This document shows positions 7,524-18,553 of a DNA stretch of 64,000 nucleotides, piece by piece (position 1 is the first letter of the stretch; the number at the start of each line of letters is the position of its first letter). The notes below the pieces were generated by a model that was not told the origin of the DNA, searched no databases, and saw only the letters and a program-made list of their open reading frames with translations. This DNA comes from Streptomyces rapamycinicus NRRL 5491 (lineage in GTDB: Bacteria; Actinomycetota; Actinomycetes; Streptomycetales; Streptomycetaceae): the NCBI RefSeq assembly GCF_024298965.1, contig NZ_CP085193.1:7440001-7504000 (forward strand), read 5' to 3'. Made by a program: the position numbers and the translations under genes.

Positions 7524-8435
7524 TCAGGCGTCGGAGAAGCGGCGGAGCACGGCCTGTTTGGCGGTGGTGAACTCCTCCTCGGTGAGGATCCCGCTCTGGT
7601 GAAGATCGCCGAGTTCGCGCAGCCGTCGCAGCAGGACGTCGTGATCCACCTCACTCTCCTCGCCCCCGGTGGGCGGTGCGTCCACGGGCGCCGGCTCGGG
7701 GGCGGACGGCTGGGCGGGGAGCGCCTTCGCCGGGGCGCCCGGATGCGGCATCCGCGCCATGACGGCCGCCGCGACCAGAGCCATCAGCGGATCCTTCTTG
7801 AACCCGTACAGCACCACCGCATGCGGGTCGTACTTGGGCGCGGCCGTTGCCGTGGCCCGCGCCGTGATGAAGCGGAGGTAGCCGTTCTCCAGCCCGGCGG
7901 CCGGGACCCACTCCACCACCTCCAGATCGGACAGGAGGATCGTGCGGGGGCCGCCGGACTTCTTCGACTCCTCGGTCTTCCAGTTCCAGTCCAGCCGGAC
8001 CCGCTCACCGTCGAAGGAGACCGTGGCGTCACCCGCCGACGCCGAGATCGGCACCGAGGGGCCGGGCAGCACATAGCGGTCGCAGGGGCCGGGCGGCACC
8101 TGCTCCAGGGTCAGGGCCCGGCGGACCTCGTCGACCAGGTACTCGGCGAGGTCCCTGCGGTCCGGCTCCACCGGGAGCTGATACGGATCGGCGGCGTCCG
8201 GCAGCTTGCCGCCGGTGGCCTGCAGCAGCGGGTCCGCCCCCGCGCGCAGCCGCAGCCGCAGCCGGCCCGACTTCCGCCCCGGCTCGTAGGCCACCCCGGC
8301 CAAGGCCACCAGGGGGACGGTCAGTTCGCCGAGCGCCTGCCGTACGGCAGGCACGCCGCGGTCCCGCCCCGGGACGATCCGGATCGCTTCGCCGTCAAAG
8401 CTCCAGGCGCCATCGCGCTGGGTGATTTCCGCCAT
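7524..8435 (-). CDS. DUF4429 and SHOCT domain protein
   Basis: A 303-residue protein. Two similar beta-rich DUF4429 units are visible: residues about 1-100 (GAWSFDGEAIRIVPGRD) and 130-230 (DATVSFDGERVRLDWNWK, then LSDLEVVEWVPAAGLENGYLRFI). A Pro/Ala linker leads to a SHOCT domain in the last 35 residues (LLRRLRELGDLHQSGILTEEEFTTAKQAVLRR), a short helical motif thought to mediate assembly at membranes. The start ATG at 8435 begins MAEITQRDGAWSFDG, in phase with the first repeat. It is divergent from the secreted hexosaminidase, with the candidate DasR site between them. Its function is unknown. Confidence 0.85.
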   Translation of the reverse strand: MAEITQRDGAWSFDGEAIRIVPGRDRGVPAVRQALGELTVPLVALAGVAYEPGRKSGRLRLRLRAGADPLLQATGGKLPDAADPYQLPVEPDRRDLAEYLVDEVRRALTLEQVPPGPCDRYVLPGPSVPISASAGDATVSFDGERVRLDWNWKTEESKKSGGPRTILLSDLEVVEWVPAAGLENGYLRFITARATATAAPKYDPHAVVLYGFKKDPLMALVAAAVMARMPHPGAPAKALPAQPSAPEPAPVDAPPTGGEESEVDHDVLLRRLRELGDLHQSGILTEEEFTTAKQAVLRRFSDA

Positions 8436-8465
8436 GCGGTGAATTCTGACAGGCAGACAGCGACA

Positions 8466-8481
8466 CATTGGTCTACACCTT
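8466..8481. promoter_or_regulatory. Candidate DasR-responsive element (dre)
   Basis: CATTGGTCTACACCTT closely resembles the Streptomyces DasR operator consensus (A-C/T-TGGTCTA-G/C-ACCA). It lies 58 bp upstream of the hexosaminidase start and 31 bp upstream of the divergent DUF4429 gene. DasR is the GntR-family GlcNAc regulator that controls chitin and aminosugar genes, so its site before an N-acetylhexosaminidase gene is expected. Confidence 0.65.
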
Positions 8482-8538
8482 GACCGCAACTGACCCTCGC
8501 GGTACCCAAGATGCCACGTTTCGTTGAAGGGATCCCCT

Positions 8539-10203
8539 GTGAGACGACGCCGTGCTCGACTTCTGTGTTCCCTGCTGCTGACCGTGGTGGCCGGGGCGGG
8601 GACCGCGGCCTCCTCCGCCTCCGCTTCTCCGGCTTCCCCCTGGTCCTCCCGCTCGTCCTCCGCTTCCGCCCCGGACTCCGCCGCGGCCGCCCCGACCCCG
8701 CTGGACCGGGTGGTGCCCGCGCCCGCGTCCGTACGGCCCGCGGCGGGCTCGTACGCGATTCGCCCGGACACCCGCATCCGGGTCTCCGGCTCCGACGGCT
8801 CCGACGGCTCGGCGCGTTCGGCGCGCCGGGTGGGCGACTACCTGGCGCAGGTGCTGCGCCCCTCCACCGGCTTCTCGCTGCCCGTCACCACGCGATCGGG
8901 TGATGAGGGCATCCGGCTGCGGCTGACGCCCAAGGCGGCCGGGGCGCGGACGCTGGGCGAGGAGGGGTACCGGCTCCAGGTGACCGGCCGCGCGATCACC
9001 CTCACCGCACGCGGCTCCGCCGGGCTGTTCCACGGCGTCCAGACCCTGCGGCAGCTGCTGCCCGCGTCCGTCGAGCGCACCACCCGGCAGTCGGGCCCCT
9101 GGCGGGTCTCCGGCGGCACCATCACGGATGTGCCGCGCTACGCCTGGCGGGGCGCGATGCTCGATGTCTCCCGGCACTTCTTCGGTGTGGACCAGGTCAA
9201 GCGCTATATCGACCAGCTGGCCCTCTACAAGATCAACAAGCTGCATCTGCATCTCTCGGACGACCAGGGGTGGCGGATCGCGATCGACTCCTGGCCGAAG
9301 CTGGCCAGTCACGGCGGCTCCACGCAGGTCGGGGGCGGACCCGGCGGCTACTACACCAAGGACGACTACCGCGAGATCGTGCGCTACGCGGCGAGCCGTG
9401 AGCTGACCGTCGTCCCCGAGATCGACATGCCGGGCCACACCAACGCGGCGCTCGCCTCCTACGCGGAGCTCAACTGCGACGGCGTCGCCCCGCCGCTCTA
9501 CACCGGCACCGAGGTCGGTTTCAGCTCGCTGTGCGTGCCGAAGGAGGTGACGTACGACTTTGTGGACGACGTCATCCGCGAGCTCGCCGCGCTCACCCCC
9601 GGCCCCTACCTCCACATCGGCGGCGACGAGGCCCACTCCACCAGCCATGAGGACTATGTGGCCTTCATGGACCGGGTGCAGCCGGTGGTCGCCAAGTACG
9701 GCAAGACGGTGGTCGGCTGGCACCAGCTGACCGGTGCGCACCCCGCGAAGGGCGCGATCGCCCAGTACTGGGGGACGGACGGGAGCGAGAAGGAGGTCGC
9801 GGACGCGGCCAAGGCGGGTACCCAGCTGATCCTCTCCCCGGCCAACCGCGCCTATCTGGACATGAAGTACAACGCCGACACACCGCTGGGGCAGAGCTGG
9901 GCCGGGTACGTCGAGGCGAAGCAGTCCTACGACTGGGACCCGGGCACGTACATCAAGGACGCCCCGGAGTCCTCGGTGCTCGGTGTCGAGGCGCCGCTGT
10001 GGTCGGAGACCCTCCGGACCAGTCCGCAGATCGAGTACATGGCCTTCCCCCGCCTCCCCGGCATCGCCGAGCTCGGCTGGTCGCCCGCGAGCACGCACAA
10101 CTGGGACGAATACAAGGTTCGGGTGGCCGCGCAGGGCCCCCGCTGGGACGCGATGGGCATCGCGTACTACCACTCCCCGCAGATCCCCTGGCCCAACGGC
10201 TGA
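8539..10203 (+). CDS. Secreted beta-N-acetylhexosaminidase (GH20)
   Basis: A 554-residue exported enzyme that removes terminal GlcNAc from chitin oligosaccharides. GTG at 8539 is preferred because GAAGGGA lies 6 nt upstream; an upstream TTG lacks an SD. The N-terminus RRRRARLLCSLLLTVVAGAGTAASSASASP is a Sec-type signal. It is followed by a GH20b-like domain (about residues 55-190) and the catalytic (beta/alpha)8 barrel from about residue 195 (RYAWRGAMLDVSRHFF). HIGGDEAHSTS near residue 360 holds the Asp-Glu pair for substrate-assisted catalysis. The candidate dre site upstream fits aminosugar control by DasR. Confidence 0.95.
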   Translation: MRRRRARLLCSLLLTVVAGAGTAASSASASPASPWSSRSSSASAPDSAAAAPTPLDRVVPAPASVRPAAGSYAIRPDTRIRVSGSDGSDGSARSARRVGDYLAQVLRPSTGFSLPVTTRSGDEGIRLRLTPKAAGARTLGEEGYRLQVTGRAITLTARGSAGLFHGVQTLRQLLPASVERTTRQSGPWRVSGGTITDVPRYAWRGAMLDVSRHFFGVDQVKRYIDQLALYKINKLHLHLSDDQGWRIAIDSWPKLASHGGSTQVGGGPGGYYTKDDYREIVRYAASRELTVVPEIDMPGHTNAALASYAELNCDGVAPPLYTGTEVGFSSLCVPKEVTYDFVDDVIRELAALTPGPYLHIGGDEAHSTSHEDYVAFMDRVQPVVAKYGKTVVGWHQLTGAHPAKGAIAQYWGTDGSEKEVADAAKAGTQLILSPANRAYLDMKYNADTPLGQSWAGYVEAKQSYDWDPGTYIKDAPESSVLGVEAPLWSETLRTSPQIEYMAFPRLPGIAELGWSPASTHNWDEYKVRVAAQGPRWDAMGIAYYHSPQIPWPNG

Positions 10204-10310
10204 GCCTCTCCCCGGGGACTCCCCCCGGGGGGCGTCTCGCCGTCCCCGGCCGGGAGCGCCCAAGGAGGCCTGCGGCGGGCTGCTCCCCTACCCCGCCCCT
10301 TCCCGAAACT

Positions 10311-10440
10311 GGGGCTTCGCCCCAGACCCCGGGGTCCAGGGGCGAAGCCCCTGCCACGCGGCGGAGCCGCATATCGGTGCTGCGGGAAGGGGGGGTAGGG
10401 GACAGTATCGACATGCGGCTCCGCCGCGTGGTCCACCGGA
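10311..10440. repeat. Dispersed hairpin repeat module, also bidirectional terminator
   Basis: Between convergent hexosaminidase and acyl-CoA dehydrogenase genes, GGGGCTTCGCCCC (10311-10323) is complementary to GGGGCGAAGCCCC (10339-10351), with GACCCCGGGGTC nested inside; this makes a very strong hairpin. It is followed by the element CACGCGGCGGAGCCGCAT (about 10356-10374) and then its inverted copy ATGCGGCTCCGCCGCGTG near 10412-10430. Related copies occur at 35018-35096, 43475-43507 and 47350-47410. It probably ends both transcripts. Confidence 0.8.
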
Positions 10441-10474
10441 TACCCCCGGCCGGGGCGGCGGCTCGATCACCGGC

Positions 10475-11641
10475 TCAGCTCGCGAACCCCAGCTCTCGGG
10501 CGATCAGCGTGCGCTGGACCTCGCTGGTGCCCTCGCCGATCTCCAGGATCTTGGAGTCACGCCACATCCGGGCCACCGGATACTCGTTCATGAAGCCGTA
10601 GCCACCGTGGATCTGGGTGGCCTCGCGGGCGTTGTCCACCGCGACCTCGGAGGAGTAGAGCTTCGCGATCGCCGCCTCCTTCTTGAACGGCTCGCCGAGC
10701 ACCAGCCGGGACGCCGCGTCGCGCCAGGCCACCCGGGCCATATGGGCGCGCATCTCCATGTCGGCCAGCTTGAACTGGATCGCCTGGTTGGCGCCGATGG
10801 GGCGGCCGAACGCCTCACGGGTCCTGGCGTACGACACCGACTCGTCCACACAGCCCTGGGCGAGCCCGGTGGCCAGGGCGGAGATCGCGATCCGGCCCTC
10901 GTCCAGTATCCGCAGGAACTGGGCGTAGCCCCGGCCCTCCGCGCCCAGCAGGTTCGCGGCCGGGACCCGGCAGTCGGCGAAGGACAGCTCGCGGGTGTCC
11001 GAGGCGTTCCACCCCACCTTGGAGTAGGGGGCGGCCACGCTGAAGCCGGGGGTGCCGGACGGCACGATGATCGAGGAGATCTCGGGGCGGCCGTCCTCCT
11101 TGCGGCCGGTGACGGCGGTGACGGTGACCATCGCGGTGATGTCCGTACCGGAGTTGGTGATGAAGCACTTGGTGCCGTTGATCACCCACTCGCCCGTGGC
11201 CTCGTCCAGCCGGGCCGTGGTGCGGGTGGCGCCCGCGTCCGAACCGCCGCCGGGCTCGGTCAGGCCGAACGCGCCCAGGGTCTCCCCGGAGCAGAGCCCC
11301 GGCAGCCAGGTGCGCTTCTGCTCCTCCGTGCCGTAGAGGAAGATCGGCATCGCGCCGAGCGAGACCCCCGCCTCCAGGGTGATCGCCACCGAGGAGTCCA
11401 CCCGGGCCAGCTCCTCCAGGGCGAGGCAGAGCGCGAAGTAGTCCCCGCCCATACCGCCGTACTCCTCCGGGAAGGGCAGGCCGAACAGACCCATCCGGCC
11501 CATCTCGCGGATGATCTCGTACGGGAACTCATGGTGCTCCCAGTACTCCCCGATCTTGGGGGCGACCACATCATGCGCGAACGCCTCGACGGTGCGGCGC
11601 AGTTCCTCGTGTTCGGGGCTGAGTCGGTGGTCGATCGGCAT
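10475..11641 (-). CDS. Acyl-CoA dehydrogenase (branched-chain/isovaleryl type)
   Basis: A 388-residue flavoprotein of standard length that introduces an alpha,beta double bond into an acyl-CoA. The family signatures are present: GAFGLTEPGGGSDA for FAD/acyl-CoA binding, and the C-terminal QIHGGYGFMNEYPVARMWRDSKILEIGEGTSEVQ. The active-site glutamate is probably in the C-terminal IGEGTSE loop or the GRxxG-adjacent helix. It is the last gene of a minus-strand operon with HMG-CoA lyase and a biotin carboxylase pair. That set suggests isovaleryl-CoA or a related leucine-derived substrate. The spacing to HMG-CoA lyase is 3 bp. FAD-dependent, cytoplasmic. Confidence 0.93.
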   Translation of the reverse strand: MPIDHRLSPEHEELRRTVEAFAHDVVAPKIGEYWEHHEFPYEIIREMGRMGLFGLPFPEEYGGMGGDYFALCLALEELARVDSSVAITLEAGVSLGAMPIFLYGTEEQKRTWLPGLCSGETLGAFGLTEPGGGSDAGATRTTARLDEATGEWVINGTKCFITNSGTDITAMVTVTAVTGRKEDGRPEISSIIVPSGTPGFSVAAPYSKVGWNASDTRELSFADCRVPAANLLGAEGRGYAQFLRILDEGRIAISALATGLAQGCVDESVSYARTREAFGRPIGANQAIQFKLADMEMRAHMARVAWRDAASRLVLGEPFKKEAAIAKLYSSEVAVDNAREATQIHGGYGFMNEYPVARMWRDSKILEIGEGTSEVQRTLIARELGFAS

Positions 11642-11644
11642 GGC

Positions 11645-12576
11645 TCAGATCTCCTTCTGGGAGAGGGCGCGGACGGTGCGGGACGGGCTGGGCCGGCCCA
11701 GATGCCGGGCCATCCACACGCTCGTGGCGGTGAGACGGCCGATGTCGACCCCGGTCTCGATGCCGAGGCCGTCGAGCATCCACACGAGGTCTTCGGTGGC
11801 GAGATTGCCGGTGGCGCTCTTGGCGTACGGACAGCCGCCGAGGCCTCCGGCGGAGGCGTCGACGGTGGTCACGCCGTGCTCGAGCGCGGCGAGGGTGTTG
11901 GCGAGGGCCTGGCCGTAGGTGTCGTGGAAGTGCACGGCCAGCCGCTCGTCGGCGACGCCCGCCTCGTTGAGCGTGTCCAGCAGCTCCCGCACATGGCCCG
12001 GGGTGGCCACGCCGATGGTGTCGCCGAGGCTGATCTCGTCGCATCCCATGTCCATCAGACGGCGGCTGACCGAGACGGTCTGGGAGATCGGGACCGGGCC
12101 CTCCCACGGGTCGCCGAAGCACATCGACAGATAGCCGCGCACGGCCACGCCCGCGTCCTTGGCCTTGGTGACGACCGGTTCGAACATCTCCAGCGCGCCG
12201 TCCACCGTGCGGTTCAGGTTGGCCTTGGCGAAGGACTCCGTGGCGCTGGCGAAGACGGCGATCTCGCGCGCGCCCAGCGCGAGGGCGCGGTCCAGCCCGC
12301 GCTCATTGGGCACGAGCACGGGGAGCCGGGCGTCCACGTCGTCGATGAGCGGCATCAGCTCCTCGGCGTCGGCCAGTTGGGGCACCCACTTGGGGTGGAC
12401 GAAGCTGGTGGCCTCGATGGTGGTGAGGCCCGCCTCGGCGAGCCGGTGGATGAACTCGGCCTTGATGGCCGCCGGGACCAGCGCCTTCTCGTTCTGCAAC
12501 CCGTCCCGGGGGCCCACCTCGTGGATCCGGACCCGGGTGGGCAGCCCGGGGGCCGGGACGGTCATGGGGAGGGTCA

Positions 12577-12580
<4 letters not shown>
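11645..12580 (-). CDS. Hydroxymethylglutaryl-CoA lyase
   Basis: A 311-residue TIM-barrel enzyme that cleaves HMG-CoA to acetyl-CoA and acetoacetate, the last step of leucine catabolism. It begins with the DRE-TIM segment RIHEVGPRDGLQNEK, where the usual DR is followed by Asp and Gln for metal and substrate binding. The signature GLGGCPYAKSATGNLATED near residue 235 contains the catalytic Cys loop. VHFHDTYGQALAN gives the metal-binding His pair. Its ATG overlaps the stop of the carboxylase alpha gene by 4 bp (12577-12580), so the two are translationally coupled. Confidence 0.95.
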
Positions 12581-14778
<2,198 letters not shown>

Positions 14779-14792
14779 CGGGTGCATCTCCC

Positions 14793-16445
14793 TCACATCC
14801 GGAAGACGCCGTAGCCGGGCGCCGCGGGCTCGGTGGCCGTACGGCCGGGCAGCGGTGCGTTGGCGCAGGCCGTAAGGGCGAGGCCGAGCACCGTACGGGT
14901 CTCCAGGGGGTCGATCACACCGTCGTCCCACAGCCGGGCCGTGGCGTAGTAGGCGTTTCCCTGCGCCTCGTACTGCTGGCGGACCGGGGCCCGGAACGCC
15001 TCCTCGTCCTCGGCGCTCCACTCCTCCCCGCGCGCCTCCATCTGGTCGCGCTTGACGGTGGCGAGCACGGAGGCGGCCTGCTCACCGCCCATCACCGAGA
15101 TCTTGGCGTTGGGCCACATCCACAGGAAGCGCGGCGAATAGGCCCGGCCGCACATCGAGTAGTTGCCCGCGCCGTAGGAACCGCCGATGACGACTGTGAG
15201 CTTGGGGACGCGGGTGCAGGCCACGGCGGTGACCATCTTGGCGCCGTGCTTGGCGATACCGCCCGCCTCATAGCTGCGGCCCACCATGAACCCCGAGATG
15301 TTCTGCAGGAAGACCAGGGGGATGCCGCGCTGGTCGCACAGCTCGATGAAGTGGGCGCCCTTCTGGGCCGATTCGGAGAACAGGATGCCGTTGTTGGCGA
15401 CGATGCCCACCGGGTGGCCCATGATCCGCGCGAAGCCCGTGACCAGCGTGGTGCCGAACTCGGCCTTGAACTCGGCGAACCGCGAGCCGTCCACCACCCG
15501 CGCGATGACCTCCCGCACGTCGTACGGCGTGCGCGAGTCGACCGGGACCGCCCCGTAGAGCCCCGCCGGGTCCACCGCGGGCTCCTCGGAGGGCTCCAGC
15601 GGCCACGGCGGCGACCCCTGCCGCATCGGGGACGGCGGCAGGGTGGCGACGACGGAGCGGACGATCCGCAGCGCGTGGGGGTCGTCCTCGGCCAGGTGGT
15701 CGGTCACGCCCGAGACCCGGGAGTGGACCTCGCCGCCGCCCAGTTCCTCCGCCGAGACCACCTCACCGGTGGCCGCCTTCACCAGCGGCGGCCCGCCCAG
15801 GAAGATCGTGCCCTGCCCGCGCACGATCACGGCCTCGTCGCTCATCGCCGGGACATACGCCCCGCCCGCCGTGCAGGATCCCATCACGGCCGCGACCTGC
15901 GGAATCCCGGAGCCGGACAGCCGCGCCTGGTTGTAGAAGATCCGCCCGAAGTGGTCGCGGTCCGGGAAGACCTCGTCCTGCATGGGGAGGAAGGCGCCGC
16001 CGGAGTCGACCAGATAGACACACGGCAGGCGGTTCTCCAGCGCGACCTCCTGGGCGCGCAGATGCTTCTTCACCGTCATCGGGTAGTACGTGCCGCCCTT
16101 GACCGTGGCGTCATTGGCGACGACGACCACCTCACGGCCCGACACCCGCCCGATCCCGGCGATCACCCCCGCCGCCGGGGCCTGGCCCTCGTACATCCCC
16201 TCGGCCGCGAGCGGTGCCAGCTCCAGGAACGGCGACCCCGGATCCAGCAGTGTGTCCACCCGGTCGCGCGGCAGCAGCTTGCCGCGCGCGGTGTGCCGCG
16301 CCCGCGCCTTATCCCCGCCGCCCAGCCGCGCCACGGCCAGCTTCTCGCGCAGCCGCGCGGCCAGCTCGCGGTGCCCGGCCTCGTTGGCCTTCCAGGCCTC
16401 GGACCCCGGGTCGGCGCCGCTGCGCAGTGCCGGTGCCTGCTCCAT
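14793..16445 (-). CDS. Acyl-CoA carboxylase beta chain (carboxyltransferase)
   Basis: A 550-residue carboxyltransferase that moves CO2 from biotin to acyl-CoA. The N-terminal half has [21 protein letters not shown] and [10 protein letters not shown]. The C-terminal half has [24 protein letters not shown] and [32 protein letters not shown]. Of the AccD-like chains, this sequence pattern ([21 protein letters not shown]) resembles methylcrotonyl-CoA carboxylase beta. It is the first gene of the operon. The divergent TetR gene and a large inverted repeat lie directly upstream, indicating ligand-controlled expression. Confidence 0.92.
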   Translation of the reverse strand: MEQAPALRSGADPGSEAWKANEAGHRELAARLREKLAVARLGGGDKARARHTARGKLLPRDRVDTLLDPGSPFLELAPLAAEGMYEGQAPAAGVIAGIGRVSGREVVVVANDATVKGGTYYPMTVKKHLRAQEVALENRLPCVYLVDSGGAFLPMQDEVFPDRDHFGRIFYNQARLSGSGIPQVAAVMGSCTAGGAYVPAMSDEAVIVRGQGTIFLGGPPLVKAATGEVVSAEELGGGEVHSRVSGVTDHLAEDDPHALRIVRSVVATLPPSPMRQGSPPWPLEPSEEPAVDPAGLYGAVPVDSRTPYDVREVIARVVDGSRFAEFKAEFGTTLVTGFARIMGHPVGIVANNGILFSESAQKGAHFIELCDQRGIPLVFLQNISGFMVGRSYEAGGIAKHGAKMVTAVACTRVPKLTVVIGGSYGAGNYSMCGRAYSPRFLWMWPNAKISVMGGEQAASVLATVKRDQMEARGEEWSAEDEEAFRAPVRQQYEAQGNAYYATARLWDDGVIDPLETRTVLGLALTACANAPLPGRTATEPAAPGYGVFRM

Positions 16446-16481
16446 GGCTACGAGCCCCCTCGCTCGGTCCCGCTCGGTACC

Positions 16482-16526
16482 GTTAGTGAACGTTAACTAC
16501 TCCCCACCAGGTTAACGACCACTAAC
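16482..16526. promoter_or_regulatory. Large inverted-repeat operator between carboxylase and TetR genes
   Basis: GTTAGTGAACGTTAAC (16482-16497) and GTTAACGACCACTAAC (16511-16526) are inverted copies matching at 14 of 16 positions, with a 13-bp gap. Each arm contains a GTTAAC palindrome. The site lies 36 bp upstream of the carboxylase start and 22 bp upstream of the tetR start. It is the expected place for the neighbouring TetR protein to control both genes. Confidence 0.8.
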
Positions 16527-16548
16527 CCCGCTGTCTAGAATTGAATCC

Positions 16549-17172
16549 ATGAGCACGCAAGCACCCGCCCCGAGCCGCCGTGAGCAGATCCTCAAGGAGG
16601 CCGCCCGCCTCTTCGCCGAGCGTGGCTTCCACGGCGTCGGCGTCGATGAGATAGGCGCCGCGGTCGGCATCAGCGGCCCCGGTCTCTACCGCCACTTCCC
16701 CGGCAAGGAGGCGATGCTGGCCGAGCTGCTCGTCGGGATCAGCGGCCGGCTGCTGACGGGCGGCAAGCGGCGGGCCGCGGAGGGGGAGGGGGCCGGGTGC
16801 GCCCCCGCTGAGGTGCTGGACTCGCTGATCGAGGGGCATATCGACTTCGCCCTCGACGACCGCCCGCTGATCATCCTCCACGACCGCGAGCTCGACCGGC
16901 TCCGGGACACCGACCGCAAGCTGGTGCGCTCCCTCCAGCGGCAGTACGTGGAGCTGTGGGTCGAGGTGGTGCGGAAGGTCTACCCCCGGCTCGCCGAGGC
17001 CGAGGCCCGCGCGTGTGTCCACGCGGTCTTCGGGCTGCTCAACTCCACGCCCCACCTCGGCCGCCCCGGAGCCCTCCCGGGGCGCGCGGCCACCGCCGCC
17101 CTGCTGCACCGCCTGGCCCTGGGTGCTTTCGACGGCGCCCATGGTGCGGATGGCGCGCCCCTTCGGCTGTGA
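16549..17172 (+). CDS. TetR-family regulator of the acyl-CoA catabolic cluster
   Basis: A 207-residue repressor. The N-terminal TetR HTH is clear: REQILKEAARLFAERGFHGVGVDEIGAAVGISGPGLYRHFPGKEAML. The rest is a helical ligand-binding domain with ALDDRPLIILHDRELDRL. It is divergent from the carboxylase operon, and its promoter region holds a 45-bp inverted-repeat site. By context the ligand is likely an acyl-CoA or another leucine-pathway intermediate; this is inference. Confidence 0.9.
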   Translation: MSTQAPAPSRREQILKEAARLFAERGFHGVGVDEIGAAVGISGPGLYRHFPGKEAMLAELLVGISGRLLTGGKRRAAEGEGAGCAPAEVLDSLIEGHIDFALDDRPLIILHDRELDRLRDTDRKLVRSLQRQYVELWVEVVRKVYPRLAEAEARACVHAVFGLLNSTPHLGRPGALPGRAATAALLHRLALGAFDGAHGADGAPLRL

Positions 17173-17190
17173 ACCGAGCCCTGTAGAGGC

Positions 17191-17239
17191 TGGACAGGCT
17201 GGGTAACTGGCGGGTAGCTTTCACTGAGCAAGCGCTTAG
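17191..17239 (+). promoter_or_regulatory. Promoter and AAGCGCTT operator upstream of second acyl-CoA dehydrogenase
   Basis: TGGACA (17191-17196) and TAGCTT (17215-17220) are separated by 18 bp. GCAAGCGCTTAG lies at 17228-17239, just past the expected transcription start. The palindromic AAGCGCTT core matches operators seen upstream of acyl-CoA genes under TetR control. It also resembles the sites in the sugar cluster at 53403 and 61970. Confidence 0.55.
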
Positions 17240-17336
17240 GTGAGTGCTGCCAAGCCATCAATTGAGGAATCACGACGGCGGCCGGGCGGATCCGCGAGAG
17301 CGGCGGCGGCTTAGCCGCGAGGAGGGCCGCGCCAAT

Positions 17337-18494
17337 ATGCGCCGTACGGTGTTCAACGAGGACCACGAGGCGTTCCGGGAGACCATCCGCGACTTCATCG
17401 CGGCCGAGGTCGTGCCGTACTACGACGAGTGGCGGGAGGCCGGCCAGGCCCCGCGCGAGTTCTACAAGAAGCTCGGTGAGCTCGGTGTCTTCGGCATCGA
17501 GGTGCCCGAGGAGTACGGCGGGGCCGGCGAGACCAGCTTCAAGTTCAACGCCGTCATCACCGAGGAGACCGCCCGCGCCGGAGTCAGCTTCGGTGGCAGC
17601 AGTGTCCACACCGCGCTGTGCCTGCCGTACCTCCTCAAGTACGCCAACGAGGAGCAGAAGCGCCGCTGGCTGCCCTCCTTCGTCTCCGGCGACATGATGA
17701 CCGCCATCGCCATGACCGAGCCCGGCACCGGCTCCGACCTGGCGGGCATGAAGACCACCGCCAAGCTCTCCGAGGACGGCACCCACTACGTCCTCAACGG
17801 CGCCAAGACCTTCATCACCGGCGGCGTCCTGGCCGACCGGGTGCTGGTCTGCGCCCGCACCGCCCCGCCCACCCCCGAGGACCGCCGCGGCGGCATATCC
17901 ATCCTCGTGGTGGACACCAAGAGCGAGGGCTACGCGGTCGGCCGCAAGCTGGAGAAGCTGGGCCTGAAGACCTCCGACACCGCCGAGCTCTCCTTCACCG
18001 ACGTCAAGGTGCCGGTGGAGGACCTGCTGGGCGAGGAGGGCAAGGCGTTCGGCTACCTCGCCCACAATCTGCCGCAGGAGCGCCTGGGGATCGCCGTCGG
18101 GGCGTACGCGCAGGCCGCGGCGGCCGTACGGTTCGCCACCGAGTACGTCCGGGACCGCACCGTCTTCGGCCAGCCGGTGGCGTCGTTCCAGAACACCAAG
18201 TTCGTGCTCGCCGACTGCAAGTCCGAGGTGGACGCGCTCGAGGCGGTCGTGGACCGGGCCCTGGACGCGCACGACGCCGGTGAGCTGACCGCCGCCGACG
18301 CCGCCTCCGCCAAGCTCTTCACCACCGAGCGCGCCGCCGTCGTCATCGACCGGTGCCTGCAGCTCCACGGCGGCTACGGCTACATGATGGAGTACCCCAT
18401 CGCCCGGCTGTACGCGGACACCCGCGTCAACCGGATCTACGGCGGCACCAGCGAGGTCATGCGGTCCATCGTCGCCAAATCCATGGGTCTGTGA
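17337..18494 (+). CDS. Acyl-CoA dehydrogenase
   Basis: A 385-residue flavoprotein. The ATG at 17337 (MRRTVFNEDHEAFRETIRDF) has GAGGAGGG 10-15 nt upstream. The family signatures are AIAMTEPGTGSDLAGM and LQLHGGYGYMMEYPIARLYADTRVNRIYGGTSEVMR. The second segment contains the catalytic-base region of long-chain or general acyl-CoA dehydrogenases (YGGTSE). It faces the same direction as the tetR and thioesterase genes. It may oxidise straight- or branched-chain acyl-CoAs made by the same catabolic routes. The upstream palindrome suggests separate control. Confidence 0.93.
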   Translation: MRRTVFNEDHEAFRETIRDFIAAEVVPYYDEWREAGQAPREFYKKLGELGVFGIEVPEEYGGAGETSFKFNAVITEETARAGVSFGGSSVHTALCLPYLLKYANEEQKRRWLPSFVSGDMMTAIAMTEPGTGSDLAGMKTTAKLSEDGTHYVLNGAKTFITGGVLADRVLVCARTAPPTPEDRRGGISILVVDTKSEGYAVGRKLEKLGLKTSDTAELSFTDVKVPVEDLLGEEGKAFGYLAHNLPQERLGIAVGAYAQAAAAVRFATEYVRDRTVFGQPVASFQNTKFVLADCKSEVDALEAVVDRALDAHDAGELTAADAASAKLFTTERAAVVIDRCLQLHGGYGYMMEYPIARLYADTRVNRIYGGTSEVMRSIVAKSMGL

Positions 18495-18553
18495 CGGCCG
18501 TCATGACCAGCGGCAACGGGACCGCAATACGGGTCTGCAAGACTGCTTGAATC

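Noticed and set aside
8473..10263. Long minus-strand frame opposite the hexosaminidase
   Set aside because: Shadow of the GH20 gene; no recognisable motif.
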